DNA of 64,000 nucleotides from Seohaeicola saemankumensis (GTDB taxonomy: Bacteria; Pseudomonadota; Alphaproteobacteria; Rhodobacterales; Rhodobacteraceae): positions 496,001-560,000 of the forward strand of contig NZ_JBHTKR010000003.1 in the NCBI RefSeq assembly GCF_042678485.1. The letters run 5' to 3'. The notes beneath the pieces were generated by a model. That model was not told the origin of the DNA. It saw nothing but the letters and a program-made list of their open reading frames with translations, and did not search any database. Both the position numbers and the translations under genes were made by a program. Within the stretch, counting starts at the first letter, position 1. Each line of letters starts with the position of its first letter. Shown here one piece after another: positions 16,099 to 24,461 of this stretch.

Positions 16099-16899
16099 AT
16101 GGACCCGCTTGATCCCGTCATAACGGCGCTACATGCCGAATCCCGCCTGCGCGTCTGGTCGCTGGTGATCACCGTTTTCGGCGATTGCGTGCAGCATCGC
16201 GGCGGGGCGATCTCGACCGCGCGCCTCGGACGGCTTCTGGGCCGCATCGGCGTAGAGCCGGGCGCGCTCCGCACGGCCCTGTCACGGCTGGGCCGCGATG
16301 GCTGGGTGGACAGCGAACGTGCCGGACGCGTGAGCCATTACCGGCTCAGCCCCTCGGGTCTTGCCCGCTTCACCGAGGCGACCGGCCGCATCTATGCGCC
16401 CCCGCGTCATGCGCCGGTCAGCGAATGGGCGCTGTCATCCGAGGGGGCGCCGCAGAGTGCGGTCTCCCTTGGCGGTCTGTGGCTGGCCCCCGCCGATACA
16501 CCGCAGCCACCGCACCCCGCCTTCCGCCTTGTCGGACAGCTCACGGATCTTGCGCCCGCCATGCGCGACAGCCTGATCAGTAACGAACATGCCACCGCCC
16601 TGCGCCGCCTGATGGCTGATCTGGGCCAGCTTGGCGCGTTGGCGGCGGATCCGCTGACCCATGCCGCCGCGCGCATTCTGCTGATCCATCGCTGGCGACG
16701 GATCGTGCTGCGCTACCCGGACCTGCCGCCCGAGGTTCTGCCTGCCGACCTGTCGGCTTTGGCGCCACGGGCGCGCGTCGCGGCTGCCTACCATCACCTG
16801 ACCCCCGGCGCCGAGACCTGGCTGGACAGCACCGAAGGTGAAATTGCCGCCATGCCCCCGGCCGATGCCAGCCTGGCGCGGCGTTTCTGCAGGGACTGA
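16099..16899 (+). CDS. paaX: PaaX family transcriptional regulator
   Basis: 266 residues with the PaaX N-terminal winged helix (RVWSLVITVFGDCVQHRGGAISTARLGRLLGRIGVEPGALRTALSRLGRDGWVDSERAGRVSHYRLS) and the PaaX C-terminal domain (ARILLIHRWRRIVLRYPDLPPEVLP). PaaX represses paa genes until phenylacetyl-CoA binds. It lies 97 bases after paaZ on the same strand with a degenerate repeat in between, so it may have its own promoter. A TetR-type regulator in the same locus makes dual control likely. Confidence 0.93.
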   Translation: MDPLDPVITALHAESRLRVWSLVITVFGDCVQHRGGAISTARLGRLLGRIGVEPGALRTALSRLGRDGWVDSERAGRVSHYRLSPSGLARFTEATGRIYAPPRHAPVSEWALSSEGAPQSAVSLGGLWLAPADTPQPPHPAFRLVGQLTDLAPAMRDSLISNEHATALRRLMADLGQLGALAADPLTHAAARILLIHRWRRIVLRYPDLPPEVLPADLSALAPRARVAAAYHHLTPGAETWLDSTEGEIAAMPPADASLARRFCRD

Positions 16900-16946
16900 T
16901 CCGCAGAGGGGTTGATTTCGCAGGGCATCAGCGCAACTCTGGCCGC

Positions 16947-17291
16947 ATGACCGCGCAACCACCCATCCCGATCGTCACGGCGCAGGCGCCCGAACAGGTC
17001 GCCTTCGACAGGTTCGAACTGGGACAGATCCTTACCCTTTACGGGCGCATGGTGGCCATGGGCGAATGGCGCGACTACGGGATTTCCCATCTGCGCGAGG
17101 TCGCCGTCTTCTCGATCTTCCGACGGACGGCGGAAAACCCCATCTACCGGATCGAAAAACGGCCCAAACTGCGCAACAAGCAGGGCCTCTATGCGGTGAT
17201 CGGCATGGACGGACAGGTTCTCAAGCGCGGGCAGGATCTGCGCGCGGTACTGCGGGTGCTTGAACGCAAGCTGATCCGCGCGGTGGATTGA
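16947..17291 (+). CDS. DUF2794 domain-containing protein
   Basis: A 114-residue protein of the alphaproteobacterial DUF2794 family: VAFDRFELGQILTLYGRMVAMGEWRDYGISHLREVAVFSIFRRTAENPIYRIEKRPKLRNKQGLYAVIGMDGQVLKRGQDLRAVLRVLERKL. The function is not known. No signal peptide or membrane segment is seen. It starts 47 bases after paaX and is followed within a few bases by the 3-hydroxyacyl-CoA dehydrogenase, so the two are probably cotranscribed. Confidence 0.9.
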   Translation: MTAQPPIPIVTAQAPEQVAFDRFELGQILTLYGRMVAMGEWRDYGISHLREVAVFSIFRRTAENPIYRIEKRPKLRNKQGLYAVIGMDGQVLKRGQDLRAVLRVLERKLIRAVD

Positions 17292-17321
17292 CGCGTGGCT
17301 CAACCGCCTTCGCAAAGCCGC

Positions 17322-18251
17322 ATGATCCGTCATGTCGCCATCATCGGTGCCGGTCTGATCGGGGCCAGCTGGGCCGCGCTTTTTCTGTCAAAAGGGCTGC
17401 GTGTCACGGTCTGTGATCCGGCGCAAACCGCGCTGGACAAGCTTGCACCTTTCATCACCGCCGCTTGGCAGGATCTGGCGCAATTGGACGATATCGCCGC
17501 CGCGCCACCTTTCGACAGGCTGCACGTGACGCAGGAGATCGCCGCGGCCTCTTTGGGCGCCGACATGGTGCAGGAATGCGGCCCGGACCGAATCGCGATC
17601 AAGCGTCAGATCGTGGCGCAGATCGAGACGTCGCTTGCACCGGGCGCAATCATTGCCTCGTCAACCTCATCCCTCATGGCCAGCGACATCCAGGATGGGG
17701 CAAAGCATCCCGAACGCATCCTTGTGGCCCATCCGATGAACCCACCCCATCTGGTGCCGCTGGTGGAACTTGTGGCGGGCCGCGCCACAGACCCTGAAAA
17801 AGTTGACACCCTGCGCGCCTTCTATGACAGCATCGGCCGCGTGACCGTGGTCGTGCAAAAGGAACGCGTCGGCCATCTGGCGAACCGCCTGACCTCGGCC
17901 CTCTACCGCGAGGCGGTCAGCCTTGTCGCCGAAGGCGTCGCTACGGTGGCGGATGTTGATCGCGCCATCGCCCACGGGCCGGGGCTGCGCTGGGCCTTCA
18001 TGGGGCCGCACCTGACCTATCATCTGGGCGGCGGCGCGGGGGGCTATCGCCATTATCTCGATCATCTGGGGCCCACGCAGGTGGCGCGATGGGCGGATCA
18101 GACCGCACCAGAGCTGACGCCTGACCTGATCGAAACCCTCGTGGCCGGGATCGAGGCCGCAACCGAAGGGGAAAGCACCGCAGACCTTGCCCGGCGCCGG
18201 GATGCCGCGCTGGTGGCGCTGGCCAAGCTGAAACGCACATTGGGGGCATGA
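17322..18251 (+). CDS. 3-hydroxyacyl-CoA dehydrogenase family protein (carnitine dehydrogenase / lambda-crystallin type)
   Basis: About 309 residues. An N-terminal NAD-binding motif VAIIGAGLIGASWAALFLSKG is followed by the catalytic histidine in LVAHPMNPPHLVPLVELV and a single C-terminal helical domain (ERVGHLANRLTSALYREAVSLVAEGVATVADVDRAI). This single-domain architecture fits L-carnitine dehydrogenase, gulonate dehydrogenase or short-chain 3-hydroxyacyl-CoA dehydrogenases. The ATG at 17322 fits the family N-terminus; a GTG at 17295 would add nine residues. A role as paaH is possible but not supported by placement in the paa operon. Confidence 0.82.
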   Translation: MIRHVAIIGAGLIGASWAALFLSKGLRVTVCDPAQTALDKLAPFITAAWQDLAQLDDIAAAPPFDRLHVTQEIAAASLGADMVQECGPDRIAIKRQIVAQIETSLAPGAIIASSTSSLMASDIQDGAKHPERILVAHPMNPPHLVPLVELVAGRATDPEKVDTLRAFYDSIGRVTVVVQKERVGHLANRLTSALYREAVSLVAEGVATVADVDRAIAHGPGLRWAFMGPHLTYHLGGGAGGYRHYLDHLGPTQVARWADQTAPELTPDLIETLVAGIEAATEGESTADLARRRDAALVALAKLKRTLGA

Positions 18252-18259
18252 CGGCCCCT

Positions 18260-18280
18260 TTCATCTTTCCAGAAATACTC
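18260..18280. repeat. Dispersed 3'-end repeat, copy C, between convergent genes
   Basis: The plus strand reads TTCATCTTTCCAGAAATACT, the reverse complement of the GAGTATTT-N-TGGAAAGATGAA form also seen at 10238-10259. It starts 9 bases after the stop of the 3-hydroxyacyl-CoA dehydrogenase and ends 19 bases from the stop of the convergent NlpC/P60 gene. No clear hairpin is seen beside it. Confidence 0.6.
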
Positions 18281-18298
18281 AAGAAAAACCCGGCCGCC

Positions 18299-19129
18299 TC
18301 AGCCCGGACGGCGATGGGCGGTCACGGGCCCGCCACCCTGCGCTGCGATCCGGGCCACTGCCTCGGCCAGACCTTCGAAGGCGACGGCCATATGGTGGGC
18401 ATTGGCGTGCAGAATCATCTCCCGCCCCGAGACCCAGGCGACGTGCCCCTTCCAGAACAACAGGTCACCACGGCGCGGTGGCGTGCCTTCGGTCACAGGC
18501 TGGCCCAGGCCACTGGCCTGAAGATCGCTGTCACCGGGGCAGGCGATCCCGCAGGCGAGGCAGGCGGCCTGCACCAGACCTGAACAGTCGATGCCGAAAG
18601 CGCTGTTGCCCCCCCAGAGGTAAGGCGTGCCCAGCAAAAGCGTCGCGATCGTCACCGGGTCGTCGGCATGCTGGTCCAGCGGCGCAAGATGGCTGGCCGG
18701 CACATAGCCTGCATCGGTCAATACAAAGCGGCCGTCATGTTCCAATGCCGTCAGGCGGCTGCCAAAGCTCAGGCTTGCGATGTCGGGCGACTTGATGTCG
18801 GCGGCGGCATAGGCATGGGTCGCGCGGGTGATCACCCGCATATCCGGTGCCGCGCCTTCACGCAGGGCCTTGCCGGGAACATAGCCGACATAGCCATCGC
18901 GCGCGGCCTGCACGAAACACCAGCCGTCAAGATCCTCGAATACGGTCACGGCCTCGCCGCGCAGCAATTCACGCTCGCGCCGCCCCTGCGGGGCATCACG
19001 TAGCGCCACGACCGGGTCCGCGACCAGACGCCCCCAACCTTCCACGTAGCGCGCCGCATCGACCTGCCCCTTGAGGGACAGGGAGGCCACGCGCGCGTTG
19101 GCGGGGGTCAGGCGGCGGTCATGCGTCAC
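18299..19129 (-). CDS. NlpC/P60 family cell-wall peptidase with N-terminal SH3-like domains
   Basis: 276 residues. Bacterial SH3-like regions (about residues 35-150; VVALRDAPQGRRERELLRGEAVTVFEDLDGWCFVQAARDGYVGYVPGKAL and a second copy) precede a C40 catalytic domain with the cysteine in AFGIDCSGLVQAACLACGI and histidines in WKGHVAWVSG and LHANAHHM. Such enzymes cleave D-glutamyl-meso-diaminopimelate bonds in peptidoglycan peptides; SPR/YkfC-like members act in murein peptide recycling. No signal peptide is seen, consistent with a cytoplasmic recycling role. Its start overlaps the M17 aminopeptidase stop by four bases, which suits a joint role in peptide breakdown. Confidence 0.9.
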   Translation of the reverse strand: MTHDRRLTPANARVASLSLKGQVDAARYVEGWGRLVADPVVALRDAPQGRRERELLRGEAVTVFEDLDGWCFVQAARDGYVGYVPGKALREGAAPDMRVITRATHAYAAADIKSPDIASLSFGSRLTALEHDGRFVLTDAGYVPASHLAPLDQHADDPVTIATLLLGTPYLWGGNSAFGIDCSGLVQAACLACGIACPGDSDLQASGLGQPVTEGTPPRRGDLLFWKGHVAWVSGREMILHANAHHMAVAFEGLAEAVARIAAQGGGPVTAHRRPG

Positions 19130-20511
19130 AGGCCCAGCACCTCGGGCAGCGCCTCCAGCAGGGCGCGCGCGCCCATGCCCACCCCGCCCTTGGGGCGCGC
19201 CGGGGCGGCGCTGGGTTGCCAGCCATAGATGTCGAAATGCGTGTAGCGCTGGCCTTCGCCCGCGAAGCGGCGCAAGAACAGCGCGGCGGTGATCGCCCCG
19301 GCAAAGCCGGATTTCGGCGCATTGTCCAGATCGGCGATGCCGGGTTCGATATCCGCCTCATAGGGGGTCCAGAAGGGCAGGCGCCAGACCGGATCGGCCA
19401 CGCGCGACGCTGCGGCCTCAAGGGCTGCCGCAACACCGGCGTCATCGGTGAAATAGGGCGACAGGTCAGGCCCCAGCGCAACGCGGGCCGCCCCTGTCAG
19501 CGTCGCCATCGACACCATCAGATCGGGGCTTTCCTCGGCTCCCAGGGCCAGGGCGTCGCCCAGAACCAGACGGCCTTCGGCATCGGTATTGTTGATCTCG
19601 ACCGTCAGCCCCTTGCGCGAGGGCAGGATATCGCCCGGCCGCATGGCCCCTGCGCTTATCGCGTTCTCCACCGCCGGGATCAGCACGCGCAACCGCACCT
19701 TGAGGCCAAGTGCCATGATCATATGCGCCAGTCCCAGAACCGTGGCGGCACCGCCCATGTCCTTTTTCATCAGCCCCATGCTAGAGGACGGCTTGATGTT
19801 CAACCCGCCAGTGTCGAAACACACGCCCTTGCCCACCAGCGTCAGACGCGGCCCGGCATCGCCCCAGCGCAGGTCGATCAGCCGGGGTTCCTGCGCGGCG
19901 GCACGGCCAACCGCGTGGATCATGGGAAAGTTCTGCTCAAGCAGCGCGGCACCCCGGATGACCTGCGTCCCGGCGCCGTGGCGCGCCGCAAGTTCAAGAC
20001 AGGCGGCTTCCAGCGCATCAGGCCCCATGTCATTGGCCGGGGTGTTGATCAGGTCGCGGGTCAGGGCCTCGCCTTGTGCGATCACTTCCAGACGCGCGGC
20101 ATCCACACCTTCGGGCGCGACAAGCCGGGCCGGATTGCGAGTCTGGCTGCGGTAGCGATCAAAGACATAGCCCGACAGCAACCAGCCCAGTGCCTCTTGC
20201 GCGGCACGTTCCTGCGGCAGACCCGAGGCAATGCGATACGTGCCCGCAGGCAGGTTCGCCGCGATACCGGCCAGGTGAAACCGCCCGCGCGCGCGCTGCG
20301 CCGCGCCGCCATATCCAGCCAGCACAAAGGCCGGCCTACCATCCGCGTCCGGCACCATGAGGTGCTTGCCCAACGCGGCCGAAAAGCCCGACGCGCGCAC
20401 CCAGGACGCGACCTGCGCGGGCTGATCGACCAACCAGGCATCAAGGCCATCCGCGTCGATCACATGCAGGGCAAGCGTCTCAGGGGTGGCGGTGGCAAAG
20501 GTCAGGGACAT
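19126..20511 (-). CDS. M17 leucyl aminopeptidase family protein
   Basis: 461 residues. The C-terminal half holds the dizinc active site: KGVCFDTGGLNIKPSSSMGLMKKDMGGAA and the family signature NNTDAEGRLVLGDAL, plus EIN upstream. It releases N-terminal amino acids from peptides in the cytoplasm. The start MSLTFATATPETL at 20511 has GGAAAGG upstream; an in-frame extension to 20616 is rejected as unlike the family. It is coupled to the NlpC/P60 gene downstream, suggesting that wall-derived or imported peptides are trimmed by both. Confidence 0.92.
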   Translation of the reverse strand: MSLTFATATPETLALHVIDADGLDAWLVDQPAQVASWVRASGFSAALGKHLMVPDADGRPAFVLAGYGGAAQRARGRFHLAGIAANLPAGTYRIASGLPQERAAQEALGWLLSGYVFDRYRSQTRNPARLVAPEGVDAARLEVIAQGEALTRDLINTPANDMGPDALEAACLELAARHGAGTQVIRGAALLEQNFPMIHAVGRAAAQEPRLIDLRWGDAGPRLTLVGKGVCFDTGGLNIKPSSSMGLMKKDMGGAATVLGLAHMIMALGLKVRLRVLIPAVENAISAGAMRPGDILPSRKGLTVEINNTDAEGRLVLGDALALGAEESPDLMVSMATLTGAARVALGPDLSPYFTDDAGVAAALEAAASRVADPVWRLPFWTPYEADIEPGIADLDNAPKSGFAGAITAALFLRRFAGEGQRYTHFDIYGWQPSAAPARPKGGVGMGARALLEALPEVLGL

Positions 20512-20625
20512 GGGCGGGCCTTTCCGGCGGTATGTGAAGACAATGGCCCGTGTCGGCAACCAGAACACCGCACACAGCCTTTTCCCGCACCCTAGCGGCC
20601 CTGCCTGCAACCGCAAGGGGGCGGA

Positions 20626-21006
20626 TCAGCCGGACAGGTCTCGCAGGTCCCAGACCTCTGTCAGAGACCGCTCCCCGATCCGCAACAGCCGCGCCAGCGT
20701 TGCCGCCAGCCCGTTATGATCGCCGCAATCGATGCAATGCGCCACATCGCGCGCGACCCGCGTCAGCCCGTGCATCCCGACCTGATCGGCAATCGCAGCC
20801 ATGCACCGCACCATCTTGCGCAGGTCCGTGATCTGATCCTCGCGATACATCCGCTCGGCGCAGGCAAGGCGCACGGCCATTTCTTCCATGGCGCGGCAGA
20901 TCACATCCTCTGCCGCCGCTTCGCCCAGCTGGGCATAGAGTTCCCCCAATCGGTCGGGGTTCAACAGAACAGCCTCGTTCTGCGTTAGAATCGTTACCTT
21001 GTTCAA
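20626..21006 (-). CDS. Conserved hypothetical protein next to carbonic anhydrase
   Basis: About 126 residues from the start I prefer, a TTG at 21006 (MNKVTILTQNEAVLLNPDRLGELYAQLGEAAAEDVICRAMEEMAVRL...) with AAGGGTG five bases upstream. The frame stays open to a GTG at 21132, which would leave only 52 bases for the divergent carbonic anhydrase promoter. The protein is helical and acidic, with a C-terminal block ARDVAHCIDCGDHNGLAATLARLLRIGERSLTEVWDL. I do not recognise a characterised family; a helical-bundle (Hpt-like) fold is only a guess, and there is no HxxKG motif. No membrane segment or signal peptide. Confidence 0.65.
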   Translation of the reverse strand: MNKVTILTQNEAVLLNPDRLGELYAQLGEAAAEDVICRAMEEMAVRLACAERMYREDQITDLRKMVRCMAAIADQVGMHGLTRVARDVAHCIDCGDHNGLAATLARLLRIGERSLTEVWDLRDLSG

Positions 21007-21101
21007 GACTTCACCCTTGATCTCACGCCCCCACGGCATCAGGCATAAATGCCCATCCATAGGTTCCCAAAAGGTTGCGCTGCGGCCTTGTTTTCTCTCG
21101 A

Positions 21102-21114
21102 ATTGTTCGACAAT
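21102..21114. promoter_or_regulatory. Small perfect palindrome upstream of carbonic anhydrase
   Basis: ATTGTTCGACAAT is an inverted repeat with 5-base arms and a 3-base spacer, 70 bases upstream of the carbonic anhydrase start and in the divergent region shared with the hypothetical gene. It is a candidate operator for the carbonic anhydrase-sbtA-sbtB set. There is no adjacent regulator gene. Confidence 0.3.
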
Positions 21115-21184
21115 ACGCTCTATGAGGGCCACGCAGACGCCCCGAAGCCTTGCGCGACACGGGAACCAGAACGGGGATCATGTC

Positions 21185-21835
21185 ATGAACCACGCCAAAC
21201 CCTTGCCGGGCTACCTGATCCAGCGGTACCAGGGGTGGAAAGCCACCTCCTATGCCGAAAACCAAAGCTGGTACCGGCGCCTGGCCGAAGTCGGGCAACA
21301 TCCGCGGGCCATGGTGATTTCCTGCTGCGACAGCCGCGTGCATGTCACCTCGATCTTCGGGGCCGACCAGGGCGAGTTCTTCATTCACCGCAACATTGCC
21401 AACCTGATCCCGCAATACGAACCCGACGGAGAGGCGCATGGCACCTCGGCGGCCGTGGAATATGCGGTCGGCGTTCTCAAGGTCGCGCATCTGATCGTGC
21501 TGGGCCATTCCTCCTGCGGGGGGGTCAAGGGGTGCCTTGACATGTGCACCGGCCATGCGCCCGAACTGGAAGAAAAAAGCAGCTTCGTAGGCCGCTGGAT
21601 GGATATCCTTCGCCCCGGCTATGAACGGGTGAAAGACGTGACGGATTCCGCCGCGCAGCTGCGTGCGCTGGAAAAGCAGGCGGTTCTGGTGTCGCTGGAC
21701 AATCTGATGACCTTTCCGCTGATCGCGGAAGAGGTGAAGGAAGGCCGGCTGTCGGTACACGGACTGTGGACCGATATCGGCGAAGGGTCGCTGGAATATT
21801 TCGATCCGGCCAGGCGTGAATTCCTGCCGGTGTGA
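21185..21835 (+). CDS. Beta-class carbonic anhydrase
   Basis: 216 residues. It interconverts CO2 and bicarbonate in the cytoplasm. The zinc site is visible as VISCCDSRVHV (Cys, Asp-Arg dyad) and LGHSSCGGVKGC (His and Cys). The start MNHAKPLPGYLIQRYQGWK at 21185 fits the family; an in-frame extension upstream runs through the divergent promoter and is rejected. sbtA follows 99 bases later and sbtB directly after it, so this enzyme probably equilibrates imported bicarbonate, for carboxylases such as PEP or acetyl-CoA carboxylase, since no RuBisCO gene is seen here. Confidence 0.95.
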   Translation: MNHAKPLPGYLIQRYQGWKATSYAENQSWYRRLAEVGQHPRAMVISCCDSRVHVTSIFGADQGEFFIHRNIANLIPQYEPDGEAHGTSAAVEYAVGVLKVAHLIVLGHSSCGGVKGCLDMCTGHAPELEEKSSFVGRWMDILRPGYERVKDVTDSAAQLRALEKQAVLVSLDNLMTFPLIAEEVKEGRLSVHGLWTDIGEGSLEYFDPARREFLPV

Positions 21836-21934
21836 TCCCGTGTGACGTCTGGCATGCCCATGCGCCGCATTCCGGGCAAGACAGCCACAAGGCCAAGGCG
21901 GACCGGCGCCGCGTGAAAAGGGACAGATCACGAC

Positions 21935-22912
21935 ATGGAAGGCATTATTGCACTGGCGGGCGCCAACCTGATTTCGCCCATCGTCCTCAGCTTCGCGCTG
22001 GGTCTGTTCGCAGCCCTTGCGCGATCCGACCTGAGCGTGCCCGAGGCCGTAGCCAAAGGCATGTCGATCTATCTTCTGTTCGCCATCGGCTTCAAGGGTG
22101 GGGTGGCGGTGGCCTCGCACGGGATCGATGTCACGCTGGGACTGTCGCTTCTGGCCGGGGTGATCCTGTCCGCGGCGCTGCCGCTGGTGGCCTTCGCGCT
22201 GCTGCGCGCCATGTCCAACCTGTCACGCATGGATGCGGCTGCGGTTGCCGCGCATTACGGGTCGATCTCGATCGTGACCTTCGTGGCCGCATCCTCAGTC
22301 CTTGAGGGGCGCAGCATCGCCTATGAGGGTTACATGGTCGCCGTCGCCGCCGCGATGGAGGCACCGGCGATCCTGTCCGCGCTGTGGCTGGTGGCGCGCG
22401 GATCGGGCGGCCGCAAGATGGAGGCAGGGCTCTGGCACGAGATCCTGCTGAACGGGTCCATCGTGCTGCTGATCGGATCCTTCGTGATCGGATGGGTCAC
22501 CGGCACGGATGGGCTGGCGCAGATCGACAGCTTCATCGTGGCCCCGTTCAAGGGCGTACTGTGCCTGTTCCTGCTGGACATGGGGCTGGTCGCGGGACGC
22601 GGATTGCGCGGGGGGCGGCATGTGCTGGGTGCCGGCGCGCTGGCCTTTGGCGTGATCATGCCGCTGATCGGCGCCGGGTTCGGACTGATGGCAGGGTTGC
22701 TGCTGGGTCTGTCCACCGGAGGCGTGACCCTGATGGCGGTGCTCAGCGCCTCGGCCAGCTATATCGCGGTGCCCGCAGCGATGCGCGTCGCCCTGCCCGA
22801 GGCCAATCCATCGATCTACCTGACCCTGTCGCTCGGGGTGACCTTTCCCTTCAACCTGACCCTTGGCATTCCGCTTTACATGGCGGCGGCCGTGGCCCTT
22901 ACCGGAGGCTGA
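21935..22912 (+). CDS. sbtA: SbtA-type sodium-dependent bicarbonate permease
   Basis: 325 residues, an integral membrane protein with about ten segments in two inverted halves (ANLISPIVLSFALGLFAALARSDLSVPEAVAKGMSIYLLFAIGFKGG and IVAPFKGVLCLFLLDMGLVAGRGL), the DUF897/SbtA pattern. SbtA imports bicarbonate with sodium at high affinity in cyanobacteria. Conserved residues in AAHYGSISIVTFVAA correspond to the bicarbonate/sodium site. It is followed after three bases by the PII-like gene that regulates it in cyanobacteria. Substrate assignment rests on family and neighbours. Confidence 0.92.
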   Translation: MEGIIALAGANLISPIVLSFALGLFAALARSDLSVPEAVAKGMSIYLLFAIGFKGGVAVASHGIDVTLGLSLLAGVILSAALPLVAFALLRAMSNLSRMDAAAVAAHYGSISIVTFVAASSVLEGRSIAYEGYMVAVAAAMEAPAILSALWLVARGSGGRKMEAGLWHEILLNGSIVLLIGSFVIGWVTGTDGLAQIDSFIVAPFKGVLCLFLLDMGLVAGRGLRGGRHVLGAGALAFGVIMPLIGAGFGLMAGLLLGLSTGGVTLMAVLSASASYIAVPAAMRVALPEANPSIYLTLSLGVTFPFNLTLGIPLYMAAAVALTGG

Positions 22913-22915
22913 GAC

Positions 22916-23224
22916 ATGCAGACCCACAAGGCCAAACGCGTCGAGATCACCATCGAAGCCGTGATGCAGAACCGGCTGACCGACGCGCTGCACGGCGCGG
23001 GTGTCACCGGCTATACGATCCTGCCGGTGCTGGGCGGATCGGGCCGGTCCGGCGACTGGACCCGCGAGGGGCAGATTGGCCGCGCAGGCATGGTGCAGGT
23101 CGTCTGCATCATCCGCCCTGATCGTCTGGACGGGCTGCTGGATGCGGCCTTTGGCGTGGTCGAACGCCATATCGGTGTGGTCTGCGTCACCGATTGCGAT
23201 GTGCTGCGGGCCGAGCGTTTCTGA
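22916..23224 (+). CDS. sbtB: SbtB-like PII signalling protein
   Basis: 102 residues with a PII fold: VEITIEAVMQNRLTDALHGAGVTGYTILPVLGGSGRSGDW, a T-loop region lacking the uridylylated tyrosine of GlnB, and the VVCIIRPDRLDGLLDAAFGVVERHIGVVCVTDCDVL strand-helix-strand. SbtB binds cyclic AMP and adenine nucleotides and blocks SbtA in cyanobacteria. The C-terminal cysteine-pair loop of some cyanobacterial SbtB proteins is absent. It starts three bases after sbtA and ends before a strong terminator, completing a carbonic anhydrase-sbtA-sbtB transcript. Confidence 0.9.
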   Translation: MQTHKAKRVEITIEAVMQNRLTDALHGAGVTGYTILPVLGGSGRSGDWTREGQIGRAGMVQVVCIIRPDRLDGLLDAAFGVVERHIGVVCVTDCDVLRAERF

Positions 23225-23281
23225 CAACGGATTGTCACGGCCCGGCCCTGACCGTCAGGGCGCTGACCTGATCCCAAAAGA

Positions 23282-23316
23282 AAACCCCCGGTGCAGGTTC
23301 ACTGCATCGGGGGTTT
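23282..23316. terminator. Strong bidirectional intrinsic terminator between sbtB and asd
   Basis: AAACCCCCGGTGCAG and CTGCATCGGGGGTTT form a 15-bp stem with one G-T wobble and a five-base loop. Because the stem starts with A and ends with T runs, it can terminate transcription from both sides. It lies 57 bases after the sbtB stop and 29 bases from the asd stop, between convergent genes. Confidence 0.9.
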
Positions 23317-23344
23317 CATCCTGTCATTCCGGCACGGGCCGCAA

Positions 23345-24367
23345 TCAGCCCTTTTTCAGAACCCGCTGGCCCAGAACTTCGGCGATCTGCACCGCGTTCA
23401 GCGCGGCACCCTTGCGCAGGTTGTCGGACACGCACCACAGGTTGATGCCGTTCTCGATCGTGCTGTCCTGGCGGATGCGGCTGATGAAGGTGGCGTAATC
23501 GCCCACGCATTCGATCGGGGTCACGTAGCCACCGTTCTCGCGCTTGTCGATCACCATGATACCGGGCGATTCACGCAGGATGTCGCGGGCCTCGGCCTCG
23601 TCCAGATGATCCTCGAACTCGATATTGATGGATTCCGAATGACCGACGAAGACCGGCACGCGCACGCAGGTTGCCGTGACCTTGATCTTGGGATCCAGGA
23701 TCTTCTTGGTTTCGGCCACCATCTTCCATTCTTCCTTGGTCGATCCATCCTCGAGGAAGACATCGATATGGGGGATCACGTTGAAGGCGATCTGCTTGGT
23801 GAATTTCTTCGGCGGCTTGTTGTCGGTGGGATTGTAGATGCTTTTGGTCTGGTCCCACAGCTCGTCGATACCTTCCTTGCCGGCGCCCGACACGGATTGA
23901 TAGGTGCTGACCACCACACGCTTGATCCGCGCGCGGTCATGCAGCGGCTTGAGTGCGACAACCATCTGCGCGGTAGAGCAGTTGGGGTTGGCGATGATGT
24001 TCTTCTTGGAATAGCCGTGGATCGCGTCGGCGTTCACCTCGGGCACGATCAGCGGCACGTCGGGGTCGTAGCGGTAGAGCGACGAGTTGTCGATCACGAT
24101 GCAACCCGCAGCGGCGGCCTTGGGCGCATAGATCTTGGTCGCCTCGGACCCTACGGCGAACAGCGCGATATCCCAGCCGGTGAAGTCGAAGGTGTCCAGA
24201 TCCTTGGTCTTGAGGGTCTTGTCGCCAAAGCTGATCTCGGTGCCCAGGGATTTGCGACTGGCCAGGGCCACGATCTCATCCACGGGAAACTGGCGTTCAT
24301 CCAGTATGTTCAGCATTTCACGGCCCACGTTCCCCGTGGCACCGACGACGGCAACCTTGTAGCCCAT
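23345..24367 (-). CDS. asd: Aspartate-semialdehyde dehydrogenase
   Basis: 340 residues. It reduces aspartyl phosphate with NADPH to aspartate semialdehyde for lysine, threonine, methionine and diaminopimelate synthesis. Seen: YKVAVVGATGNVGREML (NADP site), the nucleophile in IANPNCSTAQMVVAL (about Cys 130), and the histidine segment RVPVFVGHSESINIEFE. The ATG at 24367 has GGAG nine bases upstream and is preferred to an in-frame TTG three codons earlier. It appears monocistronic, with the strong terminator at 23282-23316 downstream. Confidence 0.97.
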   Translation of the reverse strand: MGYKVAVVGATGNVGREMLNILDERQFPVDEIVALASRKSLGTEISFGDKTLKTKDLDTFDFTGWDIALFAVGSEATKIYAPKAAAAGCIVIDNSSLYRYDPDVPLIVPEVNADAIHGYSKKNIIANPNCSTAQMVVALKPLHDRARIKRVVVSTYQSVSGAGKEGIDELWDQTKSIYNPTDNKPPKKFTKQIAFNVIPHIDVFLEDGSTKEEWKMVAETKKILDPKIKVTATCVRVPVFVGHSESINIEFEDHLDEAEARDILRESPGIMVIDKRENGGYVTPIECVGDYATFISRIRQDSTIENGINLWCVSDNLRKGAALNAVQIAEVLGQRVLKKG

Positions 24368-24461
24368 CTGGGACAACTCCTTTGTTCAGAACGCCGCGCT
24401 CATATCGCAGCTGTCCCCGGAATTAAAGCGGATTCGCCGATTTCCCGCGATCTGGCGCGGC

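Noticed and set aside
17322..18251. paaH of the phenylacetate pathway
   Set aside because: It has the single-domain carnitine dehydrogenase/lambda-crystallin architecture and is cotranscribed with DUF2794, not with paa genes.
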